In this document: positions 8,800 through 16,876 of the stretch, in pieces | How the letters are laid out: each line of letters starts with the position of its first letter | Numbering within the stretch: position 1 is the first letter of the stretch | Assembly (NCBI RefSeq): GCF_016863295.1 | Contig: NZ_BOOP01000043.1 | Location: 32,223 to 96,222 of the forward strand | Direction: 5' to 3' | From: Planotetraspora phitsanulokensis | Lineage (GTDB): Bacteria; Actinomycetota; Actinomycetes; Streptosporangiales; Streptosporangiaceae | Length of the DNA stretch: 64,000 nucleotides | Translations under genes and position numbers: made by a program | Notes under the pieces: model-generated | The model's database searches: none | Told to the model about the DNA's origin: nothing | Seen by the model: only the letters and a program-made list of their open reading frames with translations

Positions 8800-10233
8800 G
8801 TGGCCTGCACGTCCAGCACGAACGGCCGGTTACGGAGGCTGTCGCGGCACCTGCGCCCGCAGTCGATCCGCGGCCGTCTCACCGTCCTGGTCACGCTCCT
8901 GGCGATCCTTCTCCTCCTTCCCACGAGTGCCGCGGAGGGCGCTGTGGGCCGCCAGGCGCTCGGGAACGCCCTCTGGCTTGAGGCCAGGGAACAGGCGAAC
9001 CTCACGGCCGCCGCCGACCGGCTCAACGAACTGCGCGGCCCGCTCGTGCCGCGCGTCGCGGGCGTCGACCTCGTCCAGGTCGTCGCCCCGGGCCACCGCG
9101 TCGTCGACGCGTCGAAGGACGCGCTGGGGATGCCGCCCCTGACCTCCGCGTGGCCCGCACCGGGTGACCCGGAGGAGGACGTGCAGACCTGTCTGCCGCA
9201 CCTGGGATGCGTCCGGCTCGCCGCGCTCCGGATCAAGGCCGCGGCGAACTCGCCGGTGGTCTACGCGGGGCGGCTCGCGGCCGGCGTGACCTCGACGGGG
9301 ATCTTCGCGCGGCTCTTCGGCCTGCAGGACGGGCTGCTGGTCCTCCTGGCCGCCCTGGCGACCTGGAAGATCACCGGCCGGACGCTGAAGCCGGTCAACG
9401 CCATCCGCGACGACCTCGCCGTCATCAACGGCGACGACCTGAGTTCCCGCGTGCCCGAGCCGCAGGGCGGGGACGAGGTCGCCCGCCTCGCCAGGACCGT
9501 CAACGCCACCCTGGGCAGGATCGAGGAGGCCAAGCTGAACAGGGACGCCGTTCTCGCGCAGCAGCGGCAGTTCGTCTCCGACGCCTCACACGAGCTGCGC
9601 ACGCCCCTCGCGGGCCTGCGCGCGGAGTTGGAGATGGGACAGCTCCATCCGGAGGACACCGACCTGAACGAGCTGCTCGCCAGCGCCCTGGTGGACGTGG
9701 ACCGGCTGGAGGCGATCATCACCGATCTGCTGCTCCTGGCCCGCGTGGGAACCGCCGGACCCGCCGACAGGACGTCGCTGAACCTGACCGAGTTGGTCCA
9801 GGAAGAGGTGTCACAGAGGTGCGACCGACTGCCGATCAGGGTGGGGATGGCCATGCCCGTGCGCGTCACCTGTGTGCGCGTCCAGATCGCCCGGCTCCTG
9901 AAGAACCTGCTCGACAACGCTCAGCGGCACTCCAGGAGCCTCGTCGAGGTCAGCGTGCGGACCGACGGGCCGTTCGCCGAACTGACCGTGGACGACGACG
10001 GGTGCGGCATCCCCGTGCCCGACAGGGAGCGTGTCTTCGAGCGGTTCACCCGGCTGGACACGGCCCGCAGCCGCGGCCACGGCGGAACCGGCCTGGGGCT
10101 GGCGATCGCCCGCGAGATCGCCCATGCCCATGGGGGCACCCTGGAGGCGGGGGAGTCGCCCAGCGGCGGCGCACGCCTCCTGCTCCGGCTCACTCTTGAC
10201 GGCTCGCCCGGTGCGACGGCGACCCCTGGGTGA
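8800..10233 (+). CDS. Sensor histidine kinase, HAMP type
   Basis: 477 residues starting at GTG 8800 behind GGGGAGG. Membrane segments near the N-terminus (LTVLVTLLAILLLL) and before HAMP (GLLVLLAALATWKITG) bracket a roughly 150-residue extracytoplasmic domain with two Cys (QTCLPHLGCV). HAMP runs through RTLKPVNAIRDDL. The phospho-acceptor is in SDASHELRTPLAGL. The ATPase domain has LLDNAQRHS, DDGCGIP and GTGLGLAIAREI. No response regulator lies nearby, so it is orphan as seen here. The upstream 220 bp hold AT-richer sequence with GTATACAAC, a plausible promoter area. Confidence 0.9.
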   Translation: MACTSSTNGRLRRLSRHLRPQSIRGRLTVLVTLLAILLLLPTSAAEGAVGRQALGNALWLEAREQANLTAAADRLNELRGPLVPRVAGVDLVQVVAPGHRVVDASKDALGMPPLTSAWPAPGDPEEDVQTCLPHLGCVRLAALRIKAAANSPVVYAGRLAAGVTSTGIFARLFGLQDGLLVLLAALATWKITGRTLKPVNAIRDDLAVINGDDLSSRVPEPQGGDEVARLARTVNATLGRIEEAKLNRDAVLAQQRQFVSDASHELRTPLAGLRAELEMGQLHPEDTDLNELLASALVDVDRLEAIITDLLLLARVGTAGPADRTSLNLTELVQEEVSQRCDRLPIRVGMAMPVRVTCVRVQIARLLKNLLDNAQRHSRSLVEVSVRTDGPFAELTVDDDGCGIPVPDRERVFERFTRLDTARSRGHGGTGLGLAIAREIAHAHGGTLEAGESPSGGARLLLRLTLDGSPGATATPG

Positions 10234-10294
10234 CCCCGGGCACCTCCGGTGACGGGGGCCGGGGCCCCGGGCCCGGACGGATCAGAGGGACGGA

Positions 10295-10951
10295 TCAGCG
10301 GGACGGATAGTCCCCGAAGCCGTCACGCAGCCGGTCGAAGACCCGGCGGACGTCGTCGTGGTGGGCGCGCTCGATCGTCTCGTCGTCGTCGCCCGACGCC
10401 ACCCGCTCACGCAGCCGGCGGTACAGCGCACGCTGCGCGCCGATCAGGGTGGAGGCGACGATGGACGGTATCGGGTCGTCGGGCTCCGCCTCGGTCTCGG
10501 CGGCCACGGCCTCGGCGAGCGTGTCGACGAGATGGGCGTTGACCTCGTACATCTTCCGCTGCAACGAGGGGTTGGCGTTCACCAGGTCGAAGAACCCGCG
10601 GGGCTGCGCCTGATCGCGCCTGATGCCCGCCACGAGCCGCGTCTGCGACCGGCACAGCTGCCGGAACGAGTCGAGGATGGAGACCCCGGGCTCCCGCTCC
10701 CTGACGGCGGCCAGCGACATGGCCTCCCGCTCCTCGGCCTTGTAGAAGACGAGGTCCTCCTTGGTGGGGAAGTGGTTGAACACCGTCTTCTTCGACACCT
10801 GGGCGACCGCGGCGATCTCGTCGACCGTGACGTCGTCGAAGCCGCGGGCGCGAAAGAGAGAGGCGGCGGTGTCGGCGATGAGTTGACGTGTCTGGCTCTT
10901 CTTCATCTCACGCAGCCCGCCCGGTCGCATGGGCACAGCGTAGCGGTTCAT
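10295..10951 (-). CDS. TetR-family repressor of the adjacent ABC exporter
   Basis: 218 residues. N-terminal HTH: RQLIADTAASLFRARGFDDVTVDEIAAVAQVSKKTVFNHFPTKEDL-type, with the recognition-helix region VSKKTVFNHF. The C-terminal half is the helical ligand domain with several acidic stretches. Start ATG 10951 follows GGGAG and AAGG. The gene diverges from the DrrA-like ATPase gene at 11019; the 67-bp gap holds two 17-nt direct repeats. It likely represses itself and the exporter and is released by an exported compound. Confidence 0.9.
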   Translation of the reverse strand: MNRYAVPMRPGGLREMKKSQTRQLIADTAASLFRARGFDDVTVDEIAAVAQVSKKTVFNHFPTKEDLVFYKAEEREAMSLAAVREREPGVSILDSFRQLCRSQTRLVAGIRRDQAQPRGFFDLVNANPSLQRKMYEVNAHLVDTLAEAVAAETEAEPDDPIPSIVASTLIGAQRALYRRLRERVASGDDDETIERAHHDDVRRVFDRLRDGFGDYPSR

Positions 10952-10968
10952 ACCTTGCTCCCGATTTG

Positions 10969-11002
10969 CTTACACTAAGAGCATTCTTACACTTAGAGTA
11001 CT
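10969..11002. promoter_or_regulatory. Two 17-nt direct repeats, probable TetR operator
   Basis: CTTACACTAAGAGCATT (10969-10985) and CTTACACTTAGAGTACT (10986-11002) are adjacent copies differing at a few positions. They fill the promoter gap between divergent tetR and ABC genes. Directly repeated half-sites with a 17-nt period fit two dimers bound side by side. Confidence 0.72.
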
Positions 11003-11018
11003 TAAATCAGGAGATCTC

Positions 11019-12005
11019 ATGACACGGACGGCGGTCGCCACGACCCGCCTGACCAAGAGCTATGGCGAATTCGAAGCGGTGCGGGGCCTCGACCTGACGG
11101 TGGAGGGCGGTGAGACGTTCGGCTTCCTCGGCCCCAACGGTGCGGGGAAGTCCACGACCATCAGCATGTTGTGCACCCTGGTGACCCCGACGGGAGGCAC
11201 CGCGAGCGTCGCCGGGCACGACATCGTGCGGGAGCGCGACGAGGTGCGGCGCAACATCGGGCTGGTCTTCCAGGACACCACCCTGGACGGCTACCTCACC
11301 GCCGAGCAGAACCTCCGCCTGCACGCGGGTCTGTACGGCGTGCCGAAGAGCGAGCTCGGCGACCGGTTGCGGCAGGTGCTCGACATGGTCGGCCTGTGGG
11401 ACCGGCGCGGGAGCAAGGTGAACACGTTCTCCGGCGGGATGAAACGGCGGCTGGAGATCGGGCGCGGCCTGCTCCACTCGCCCCGCGTGTTGTTCCTCGA
11501 CGAGCCGACCGTCGGCCTCGACCCCCAGACGCGCAGCTCCATCTGGGCCTACATCCGCGAGCTCAAGCAGGCCGAGGACATCACGATCTTCCTCACCACC
11601 CACTACATGGACGAGGCCGAGAACTGCGACCGGATCGCGATCATGGATCACGGCCGGATCATCGCCCTCGACACCCCCGAGGCGCTGAAGGCGAGCGTGG
11701 GCAAGGACCGCGTCCGGATCGACACCGACGACAACGAGAAGGCGATCGCCCTGCTCGCCGAGCGGTTCGGGCTGGAGGCGACCGCGTCCGAGGGCGCCGT
11801 CACGTTCTTCGTCGAGCAGGGCGAGAAGTTCGTCCCCACGCTCTTCGGGGAGTTCCCGCTGCCGATCCGGGCCGTCAACGTCGCCCGCCCGAGCCTCGAC
11901 GACGTCTTCATGTCCTACACCGGCAAGACCATGCGTGACGCGGAGGCGACCGCCGGCCAGCGCGGCCGGGACACCATGGCGAAGTTCAGAGGAGTGCGCC
12001 GATGA
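11019..12005 (+). CDS. ABC exporter ATPase, DrrA/daunorubicin-resistance family
   Basis: 328 residues. Walker A is GPNGAGKST, the Q-loop follows NIGLVFQDT, the signature is FSGGMKRRLEIGRGL, Walker B is RVLFLDEPTVGLD, and the H-loop lies in TTHYMDEAE. The C-terminal 100 residues match the DUF4162-like tail of DrrA proteins (RPSLDDVFMSYTGK). It hydrolyses ATP to drive the membrane partner DrrB-like protein encoded next, with which it overlaps by four bases (ATGA), indicating translational coupling. Start ATG 11019 follows CAGGAG. Confidence 0.94.
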   Translation: MTRTAVATTRLTKSYGEFEAVRGLDLTVEGGETFGFLGPNGAGKSTTISMLCTLVTPTGGTASVAGHDIVRERDEVRRNIGLVFQDTTLDGYLTAEQNLRLHAGLYGVPKSELGDRLRQVLDMVGLWDRRGSKVNTFSGGMKRRLEIGRGLLHSPRVLFLDEPTVGLDPQTRSSIWAYIRELKQAEDITIFLTTHYMDEAENCDRIAIMDHGRIIALDTPEALKASVGKDRVRIDTDDNEKAIALLAERFGLEATASEGAVTFFVEQGEKFVPTLFGEFPLPIRAVNVARPSLDDVFMSYTGKTMRDAEATAGQRGRDTMAKFRGVRR

Positions 12006-12868
12006 CCGCCGTCCAGACCGCGCCGGTGCCGCGGATCCGGGTTCCCCGCCGCAGCGTGGCCGGTGAGCTGCGCGCCATCAAGATCGTCTGGCAGCGGGAG
12101 CTCATCCGGTTCTTCAGCGACCGGCTGCGGATCCTCACCTCGCTCGTGCAGCCGTTCCTGTTCCTGTTCGTCCTGGGCACCGGGCTGTCGCAGCTGACCT
12201 CCGGCGGCACGGGCGGCCTGAGCCTGCGCACCTTCCTCTACCCGGGCATCCTCGCCATGGCCGTGCTGTTCACCGCGATGGCCTCAGCCGCCTCCATCGT
12301 CTGGGACCGCGAGTTCGGCTTCCTGCGCGAGATGCTCGTCGCGCCGGTCCGCCGCAGCTCGATCGTCATCGGCAAGTGCGCGGGCGGGGCCACCGTGGCC
12401 GCCTTCCAGGGCGTGATCGTCATCGCCATCGCGGGCCTGGTCGGCGTGCCGTACGCGCCGGATCTCGTGCTCGGCGTGTTCGGCATCCAGTTGCTGCTGG
12501 CGTTCACCATCACGGCCTTCGGCGTCATGATGTCCGCCCGGATCAAGCAGATGCAGTCGTTCATGGCGCTCACCCAGATGCTGATCCTGCCCTTGTACTT
12601 CCTGTCCGGCGCCGTCTTCCCGGCGTCGAACCTGCCCACCTGGCTGGCCGTGCTCAACCGCATCGACCCGCTCGCCTACGCGGTCGACCCCATCAGGCGC
12701 ATCGTGTTCTCCCACCTGACGCTGGCCCCCGCCGTACGGCAGCGGCTCGACGCGGGCATGACGTGGGGGAGCTGGCGGGTGCCGACTCTGCTGGAGGTCG
12801 GCGTCGTGGCGGCCATCGGGGCCGTCCTGCTCGCCGTCGCGATCGCGGAGTTCAGCAAGACGGACTGA
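12002..12868 (+). CDS. ABC-2 type exporter permease, DrrB-like
   Basis: 288 residues with about six membrane segments. The ABC-2 family signature is visible in the C-terminal half (LPLYFLSGAVFPASNLPTWLAVLNRIDPLAYAVDPIR). The N-terminus RAIKIVWQRELIRFFSDRLRI is the usual cytosolic coupling helix. It forms the channel half of a drug or lipid exporter with the ATPase at 11019; the start overlaps that gene's stop by four bases. Substrate unknown. A strong hairpin follows the stop. Confidence 0.93.
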   Translation: MTAVQTAPVPRIRVPRRSVAGELRAIKIVWQRELIRFFSDRLRILTSLVQPFLFLFVLGTGLSQLTSGGTGGLSLRTFLYPGILAMAVLFTAMASAASIVWDREFGFLREMLVAPVRRSSIVIGKCAGGATVAAFQGVIVIAIAGLVGVPYAPDLVLGVFGIQLLLAFTITAFGVMMSARIKQMQSFMALTQMLILPLYFLSGAVFPASNLPTWLAVLNRIDPLAYAVDPIRRIVFSHLTLAPAVRQRLDAGMTWGSWRVPTLLEVGVVAAIGAVLLAVAIAEFSKTD

Positions 12869-12875
12869 ACGGCGA

Positions 12876-12905
12876 GGCCCCCGCACTCGCGGGAGTGCGG
12901 GGGCC
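12876..12905. terminator. Bidirectional hairpin terminator
   Basis: GGCCCCCGCACTC (12876-12888) and GAGTGCGGGGGCC (12893-12905) pair perfectly around GCGG. It lies between the convergent permease and NlpC/P60-like genes. Confidence 0.82.
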
Positions 12906-12921
12906 CTGTGGTGCGCGGAGG

Positions 12922-14622
12922 TTATGCGAGGCGGTAGGCGACGACGAAGGTGTCGGTCGGGAACGCCGTCTCACGGAGGGGGATGGTGGTGCGCGGGGCC
13001 TCGATGATGGTGATCGAGGAGCCGCTGACCTTCGAGACGATCACCGTGTGCGCGGGACGGCCGCTCGAGTCGGGACGGCTGAGGATCAGGTCGCCCGGCT
13101 GCAGGTCGGAGACCCGGTGAATGGTGTAGGCGAAGATGGACGGGCGCCTGTTGTACATGGTGTACGTGGTCTGGTTGCCCATGTCGACGCCGGTTCCCAT
13201 GTAGAAGGCCCAGCGCATGAGTCCCGAGCAGTCGAATCCGATCCGCTGGGACGCGGCGCAGTGCCCGGGAGTGTCGTAACCGTTGACGCCGTCACAGAAG
13301 CCGCGGGTCGGGCCGGGGTTGGCGCCGTGGCCGCCGCCCCACGCGTACAGCGGGTGGTTGGTGATCTCGGCGCGGGCGGCCGCGATCGCCGCGTTGACCT
13401 TCTCCTGGTGGCTGGAGGACGGCGGGGCCGGCGAACCGGGGTCCCAGCCGGACGGGTCGCCACCGGCGGGCGGCGGCGTGTTGTCGCAGCGCGGCAGGCC
13501 GGCGACGAAGCCGTCCGTGCCCGTCTTGACGTAGTAGTCGACGACCCAGAGGCCGTCGGTGGTCTTGTCCCAGATGGCCGAGCCGCCGTAGGTGAACTCA
13601 CCGTACGCCTGGCAGGTGATCGTCACCGAACTGCCCGACGGGTACCTGTCCGGGTAGGCGTGGTTGCTCAGGCTCTTGGCCGTGCGGCCGTCGAGGGTGG
13701 CCGTCACGACGTAGGTGTGACCGCCGGTGGAGCCGCCGCCCGAGGTGCAGCGGGGCAGAGCGGGGGAGAAGCCGCTGTAGCCGGTCTTGACGTAGAAGTC
13801 GGGGATCCACCAGCCCTCGGCGGTGAGGTCCCAGATCGTGCTGCCGTAGGCGTCGGGGCCGCTGTCCTGGCAGGTGATCTCGACGTACTGGCCCTCGAAG
13901 TACCGGTCGACGGAGGCGTGGTTGTTGACGTCCTTGACGCTGCGGCCGTCGAGCGTGGCCGTCACCGGGAACGAGTGCGGGCCGGTCGAGGGCGGGTCGA
14001 CCTCGTCGCCGCCACAACGCGGAAGCTGCGGGGTGGGGCCGCTGTAGCCGGTCTTCACGTAGAAGTCCGGGACCCACAGGTTGTCGTCGGTGAGGTCCCA
14101 CAGGTTGCTGCCGTACGCGTCGGGACCCGTCGTCTGGCACAGGATCCAGACGACGCTGCCGCTCGGGTACTTGTCGACGAACGCGTGGTTGTTGACGTCA
14201 CGCTCGGTGCGCCCGTCGAGGGTGGCCGAGACGGTGTACGGCCGGCCGGTGCCGCTGCCCGGCGTGCTGCCGTTGACGCAGCGGGGCACCTCGTCGGTGA
14301 AGCCCGAGTGCCCGGTCTTCACGTAGAAGTCGGGGACCCAGAGGCTGTCCGAGGTGCGGTCCCAGACCGTGCTGCCGTAGGCGTCGGGCCCGCTGTCCTG
14401 GCAGGTGACCGTGATGGTGCTGCCGTTGGGGTACTTGTTGGGGTACGCGTGGTTGTTCAGGTCCTTGGCCGTGCGCCCGTCGAGGGTCGCGGTGACCGTG
14501 TAGGAATGCGGGCCGACGGCGGCCTCGGCCGCGCCCGGCGCGACGAACAGCGCGGCGAACATCGCCGCCGCGCCGATCAGCGGCGCGCATATCTTGCGCA
14601 GCCGCGAAGGTCCAGACTTCAA
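12922..14622 (-). CDS. Secreted protein: four SH3-like repeats plus NlpC/P60-type peptidase domain
   Basis: About 566 residues with a Sec signal peptide (ICAPLIGAAAMFAALFVAPG). Four tandem repeats of about 75 residues follow, each starting (Y/F)-x-V-x-ATLDGR, containing N-N/S-N-H, TCQ or LCQ, FYVKTG-type and ending LPRC or VPRC, so each repeat holds a Cys pair. A Pro/Ser linker precedes an NlpC/P60-like domain with catalytic Cys in FDCSGLMRW and His in RPAHTVIVS. It probably cleaves or remodels peptidoglycan. TTG 14622 is preferred because AAAGGA precedes it by six bases; GTG 14637 is an in-frame alternative without a ribosome site. Confidence 0.85.
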   Translation of the reverse strand: MKSGPSRLRKICAPLIGAAAMFAALFVAPGAAEAAVGPHSYTVTATLDGRTAKDLNNHAYPNKYPNGSTITVTCQDSGPDAYGSTVWDRTSDSLWVPDFYVKTGHSGFTDEVPRCVNGSTPGSGTGRPYTVSATLDGRTERDVNNHAFVDKYPSGSVVWILCQTTGPDAYGSNLWDLTDDNLWVPDFYVKTGYSGPTPQLPRCGGDEVDPPSTGPHSFPVTATLDGRSVKDVNNHASVDRYFEGQYVEITCQDSGPDAYGSTIWDLTAEGWWIPDFYVKTGYSGFSPALPRCTSGGGSTGGHTYVVTATLDGRTAKSLSNHAYPDRYPSGSSVTITCQAYGEFTYGGSAIWDKTTDGLWVVDYYVKTGTDGFVAGLPRCDNTPPPAGGDPSGWDPGSPAPPSSSHQEKVNAAIAAARAEITNHPLYAWGGGHGANPGPTRGFCDGVNGYDTPGHCAASQRIGFDCSGLMRWAFYMGTGVDMGNQTTYTMYNRRPSIFAYTIHRVSDLQPGDLILSRPDSSGRPAHTVIVSKVSGSSITIIEAPRTTIPLRETAFPTDTFVVAYRLA

Positions 14623-14697
14623 AGGGGGTCCTTTCACAAGAGCGGCGTCAGCCGCGGGGGAACCTCGCCCGCGGGAACGGGCGTGCTCGCCGCGGAC

Positions 14698-14728
14698 GCC
14701 CGGCGGCCCCCACAGGGGACCGCCGGGC
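14698..14728. terminator. Hairpin terminator after small secreted gene
   Basis: GCCCGGCGG (14698-14706) pairs with CCGCCGGGC (14720-14728), with an inner CCCC/GGGG stem around CACA. On the minus strand it follows the stop of the gene at 14743 and precedes the NlpC/P60-like gene, suggesting separate transcripts. Confidence 0.65.
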
Positions 14729-14742
14729 GCCGGAGAGCCTCG

Positions 14743-15183
14743 TCAGCAGCGCTCGCTGGTCTTCGCGCTCGCCCCGTCGGGGATCCAGCCGACGGCCTGC
14801 GTGCACACCGACACCGTGTTGGTGGGCAGCGACCAGATCTCGGTCGTGTGGGTCCTGCACTGGGTGCCGTTGAGGGCGTGGTCGCCGGTCGTGCCGACCG
14901 CGACGCACGCGTCCCACGTGCTGTGCGTGCTGCGGTAGCCCTCCCAGACGTAGAGGTAGGCCCAGTTCTTGCCGCACCCCACGAACTGCTTCACGGACGC
15001 GAACGTCGTGCCGCCCGAGGTGATGTAGGCGGTCGAGCCGATCTGGGTCGTGCCGGCGCATCCCGGAGCCGATTCCGCGTGGGCGGTCCCCGAGATCCCG
15101 GCGACCGCCGGAGCGCACAGCAGCGCGACGATCGCGCCCTTCGCGAAACGTCCTGCCTTCAAAAGTGCCGCCTTTCTGGCCAT
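14743..15183 (-). CDS. Small secreted cysteine-rich protein, unknown function
   Basis: 146 residues. A Sec signal peptide (GAIVALLCAPAVAGISGTAHA) is followed by a mature region of about 108 residues with six Cys, in contexts APGCAG, VGCGK, DACVA, TQCRT, VCTQA and the C-terminal ERC, consistent with three disulfides. I do not recognise a family. Start ATG 15183 has GGGGAG upstream; an in-frame TTG further in also has AAAGG. The leader holds a perfect hairpin just before the ribosome site and three 10-nt repeats further upstream. It shares strand with the NlpC/P60-like protein, so a cell-wall role is conceivable. Confidence 0.72.
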   Translation of the reverse strand: MARKAALLKAGRFAKGAIVALLCAPAVAGISGTAHAESAPGCAGTTQIGSTAYITSGGTTFASVKQFVGCGKNWAYLYVWEGYRSTHSTWDACVAVGTTGDHALNGTQCRTHTTEIWSLPTNTVSVCTQAVGWIPDGASAKTSERC

Positions 15184-15190
15184 GGACTCC

Positions 15191-15207
15191 CCGGCCGTTT
15201 CGGCCGG
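15191..15207 (-). promoter_or_regulatory. Leader hairpin abutting the ribosome site
   Basis: CCGGCCG and CGGCCGG pair perfectly around three bases directly upstream of the GGGGAG ribosome site of the small secreted gene (start 15183). A stable stem this close could affect translation or mRNA stability; this is inference. Confidence 0.5.
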
Positions 15208-15254
15208 TTGAAGATCGGAGCCATCATGGGCGGCGGCGTGCGTTGTCAGGTAGC

Positions 15255-15284
15255 GCGTCTTACAGGTTCTGACATGCTCTGACA
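15255..15284 (-). promoter_or_regulatory. Three 10-nt direct repeats (TGTCAGA heptads)
   Basis: On the minus strand TGTCAGAGCA, TGTCAGAACC and TGTAAGACGC follow each other directly, one per helical turn. They lie 72-101 bp upstream of the small secreted gene. Evenly phased heptads resemble activator-binding arrays, in the manner of SARP sites, although SARP repeats are usually 11 bp apart. No SARP gene is seen nearby. Confidence 0.5.
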
Positions 15285-15289
15285 GCCGG

Positions 15290-16567
15290 TCAGCCTGCGA
15301 CGTTGACCACGAAGTAGATCGGGCGCGAGCCGGGCAGGAACGGGTGGTCCTCGCCGTCGACCATCTTCCAGCCGACCCAGCAGGAGCCGGGGGAGTCCGG
15401 GGCCATGACCGTCACGCTGATGCGCACGTGTGCACCCGGCTCGGTGTCCGGGATCGGAACCTTGCTCGGCGTGGAGCACGTCCCGTTGTCCGCGGGCAAC
15501 TGGGCGCGCTCCAGGAAACGGCCGTGCCACGGGACCGTCCCGATGTTGGCGATCTCCCAGGTCTTCGTGAACTGCTGCCCGGGCTCCATGACCGTGCCGT
15601 CGGGAATCGTGACGTCGCCCACGAACACGCTCTTGTCACCCGCGATCCGCGGGACCATGCCCTCCGACGAGGTGGCCGCCGGCATCGCCGTCGGCTCCGG
15701 GCCCGGCTTCGCGCGCGCCGGCGTCCTCTGGTCGTGCGACTGCAGATAGACGGACGCGCCGGCGGCGGCCAGCGCGGCGGCGCAGCCCGCGACGATCAGC
15801 GCCGTACGGCGGTGCCGCCCCGGCGGACGCCGGACGGGGACCGGTTCCACCGGGGGCTCGGGATCGCCGGTTGCCGGTGCGGATCTCGAGGGGACGTCCG
15901 GAGTCTCCGCCACGTGGTCGGGGCGGTCCGCGGAGACGGTGTTCGTGAAGACGGTGTTCGCGGAGACAGTGTTTGCGGGGACCCCGTCCAGCTCGGCGCC
16001 GTCCGCTGAAGCGCCGTCCGCCGGGGCGTCTCCGGTGCCGTCACCTGGGGGGACGGGAAGTCGCGGAACCCTCGCAGGTTCCGGAACGCCGGCGGTGCCG
16101 ATCGGCTCGTCAGGGAGGTTCTCGTGCTCGTTCGCCGTGCCGTCCACCACGCTGACGGCGTCACCTGTCTCGGGCGCGGAGCCGTTCGCCGTGCCGACGT
16201 CTCCGTCCGGTTCGGGCGCCGAGTCGTTCGCCGGTTCGACGTCGCCGTCCGGTTCGGGCGCGGACGGCTCCGACTCGGTCACGGCAGTCCGCGCTTCGAG
16301 CGTGGCCGCGGGCTCGCCCAGCGCCTCGCGCCACCGCGCCCGCCAGTCGTCGACGTCTCCTCCGCACGCCTCGACGAACGCCTCCGTCGTCAGCCAACTG
16401 GGGAATCGTGTGCCCTTGGCCGCCTCGTGCAGCGTCGCGTGGCTGACGCTGCGCGACCTGGCCGCCATCACCCGGAACGACGGATTGCCCGCCTCCGCTC
16501 GAAGCCCCCGCAACTCCTTGGCGAATCGCTCTTGACGTTCCCGCTTGCCTGACACCGCATCACGCAC
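15290..16567 (-). CDS. HTH - transmembrane - NBR1-Ig-like domain protein
   Basis: 425 residues from GTG 16567, which follows GGAGG at ideal spacing. Residues 1-80 resemble an XRE-like helix-turn-helix (ERQERFAKELRGLRAEAG, then SVSHATLHEAAKGTRFPSW). A long Glu/Pro/Asp/Ala-rich linker includes duplicated SAPEPDGDV units and NTVSANTVF-type repeats. One membrane segment follows RRTALIVAGCAAALAAAGASVYL. The extracytoplasmic C-terminus is an NBR1 central-domain-like Ig fold (FTKTWEIANIGTVPWHGRF, then SCWVGWKMVDGEDHPF). The layout suggests signalling between the envelope and DNA. It is encoded upstream of two secreted proteins on the same strand. Confidence 0.8.
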   Translation of the reverse strand: MRDAVSGKRERQERFAKELRGLRAEAGNPSFRVMAARSRSVSHATLHEAAKGTRFPSWLTTEAFVEACGGDVDDWRARWREALGEPAATLEARTAVTESEPSAPEPDGDVEPANDSAPEPDGDVGTANGSAPETGDAVSVVDGTANEHENLPDEPIGTAGVPEPARVPRLPVPPGDGTGDAPADGASADGAELDGVPANTVSANTVFTNTVSADRPDHVAETPDVPSRSAPATGDPEPPVEPVPVRRPPGRHRRTALIVAGCAAALAAAGASVYLQSHDQRTPARAKPGPEPTAMPAATSSEGMVPRIAGDKSVFVGDVTIPDGTVMEPGQQFTKTWEIANIGTVPWHGRFLERAQLPADNGTCSTPSKVPIPDTEPGAHVRISVTVMAPDSPGSCWVGWKMVDGEDHPFLPGSRPIYFVVNVAG

Positions 16568-16876
16568 AGCAGCCTCCGTCCTGGCTGTCCGATCACAAGT
16601 GTTCCGCGACCGCCGAAATCTAGCCCGTGCCATTTAAGCGATCAAACCGGCGTGAAAGGGCTGTGTCAGAGGTCGTGTCGATCATGCCGGACCGAGCTGC
16701 GGTGGTGTGCGCCGGGGCGGATTCCCCGACCGCGCAGGGTGTGCGCGGCCGGGCGGCCCCTCCGCTCCGCCGTCGCCGGCGCAGGTTCTCCCAACGGGTC
16801 GCGCCCCGTTTGGACAGCCCCCTCCTGACACGTCTGTCAGGCCGGCCGGCGGTGGGCCAGGCCCTATCGTTGACGC
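16568..16876. other. Intergenic region between HTH-NBR1 gene and valS
   Basis: A 309-bp divergent gap. It holds the ribosome site of the leftward gene at its left end and the inverted repeat at 16824-16841 near valS. Short frames here lack coding character. No SD precedes valS; a TATCGT sequence at 16865-16870 sits where a -10 box of a leaderless transcript would be. Confidence 0.5.
16824..16841. promoter_or_regulatory. Perfect 7-bp inverted repeat upstream of valS
   Basis: CCTGACA (16824-16830) and TGTCAGG (16835-16841) are separated by CGTC, 35 bp before the valS start. The half-site TGTCAG recurs in the heptad array at 15255-15284. It could be an operator or a small leader hairpin. Confidence 0.5.

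Noticed and set aside
12376..15282. 968-codon plus-strand frame
   Set aside because: Antisense across the NlpC/P60-like gene and out of frame in the permease; composition Arg/Gly/Asp/Val only.
15255..15284. Classical SARP operator
   Set aside because: Spacing is 10 nt rather than 11 or 22 and no SARP gene is nearby; kept only as an uncharacterised phased repeat.
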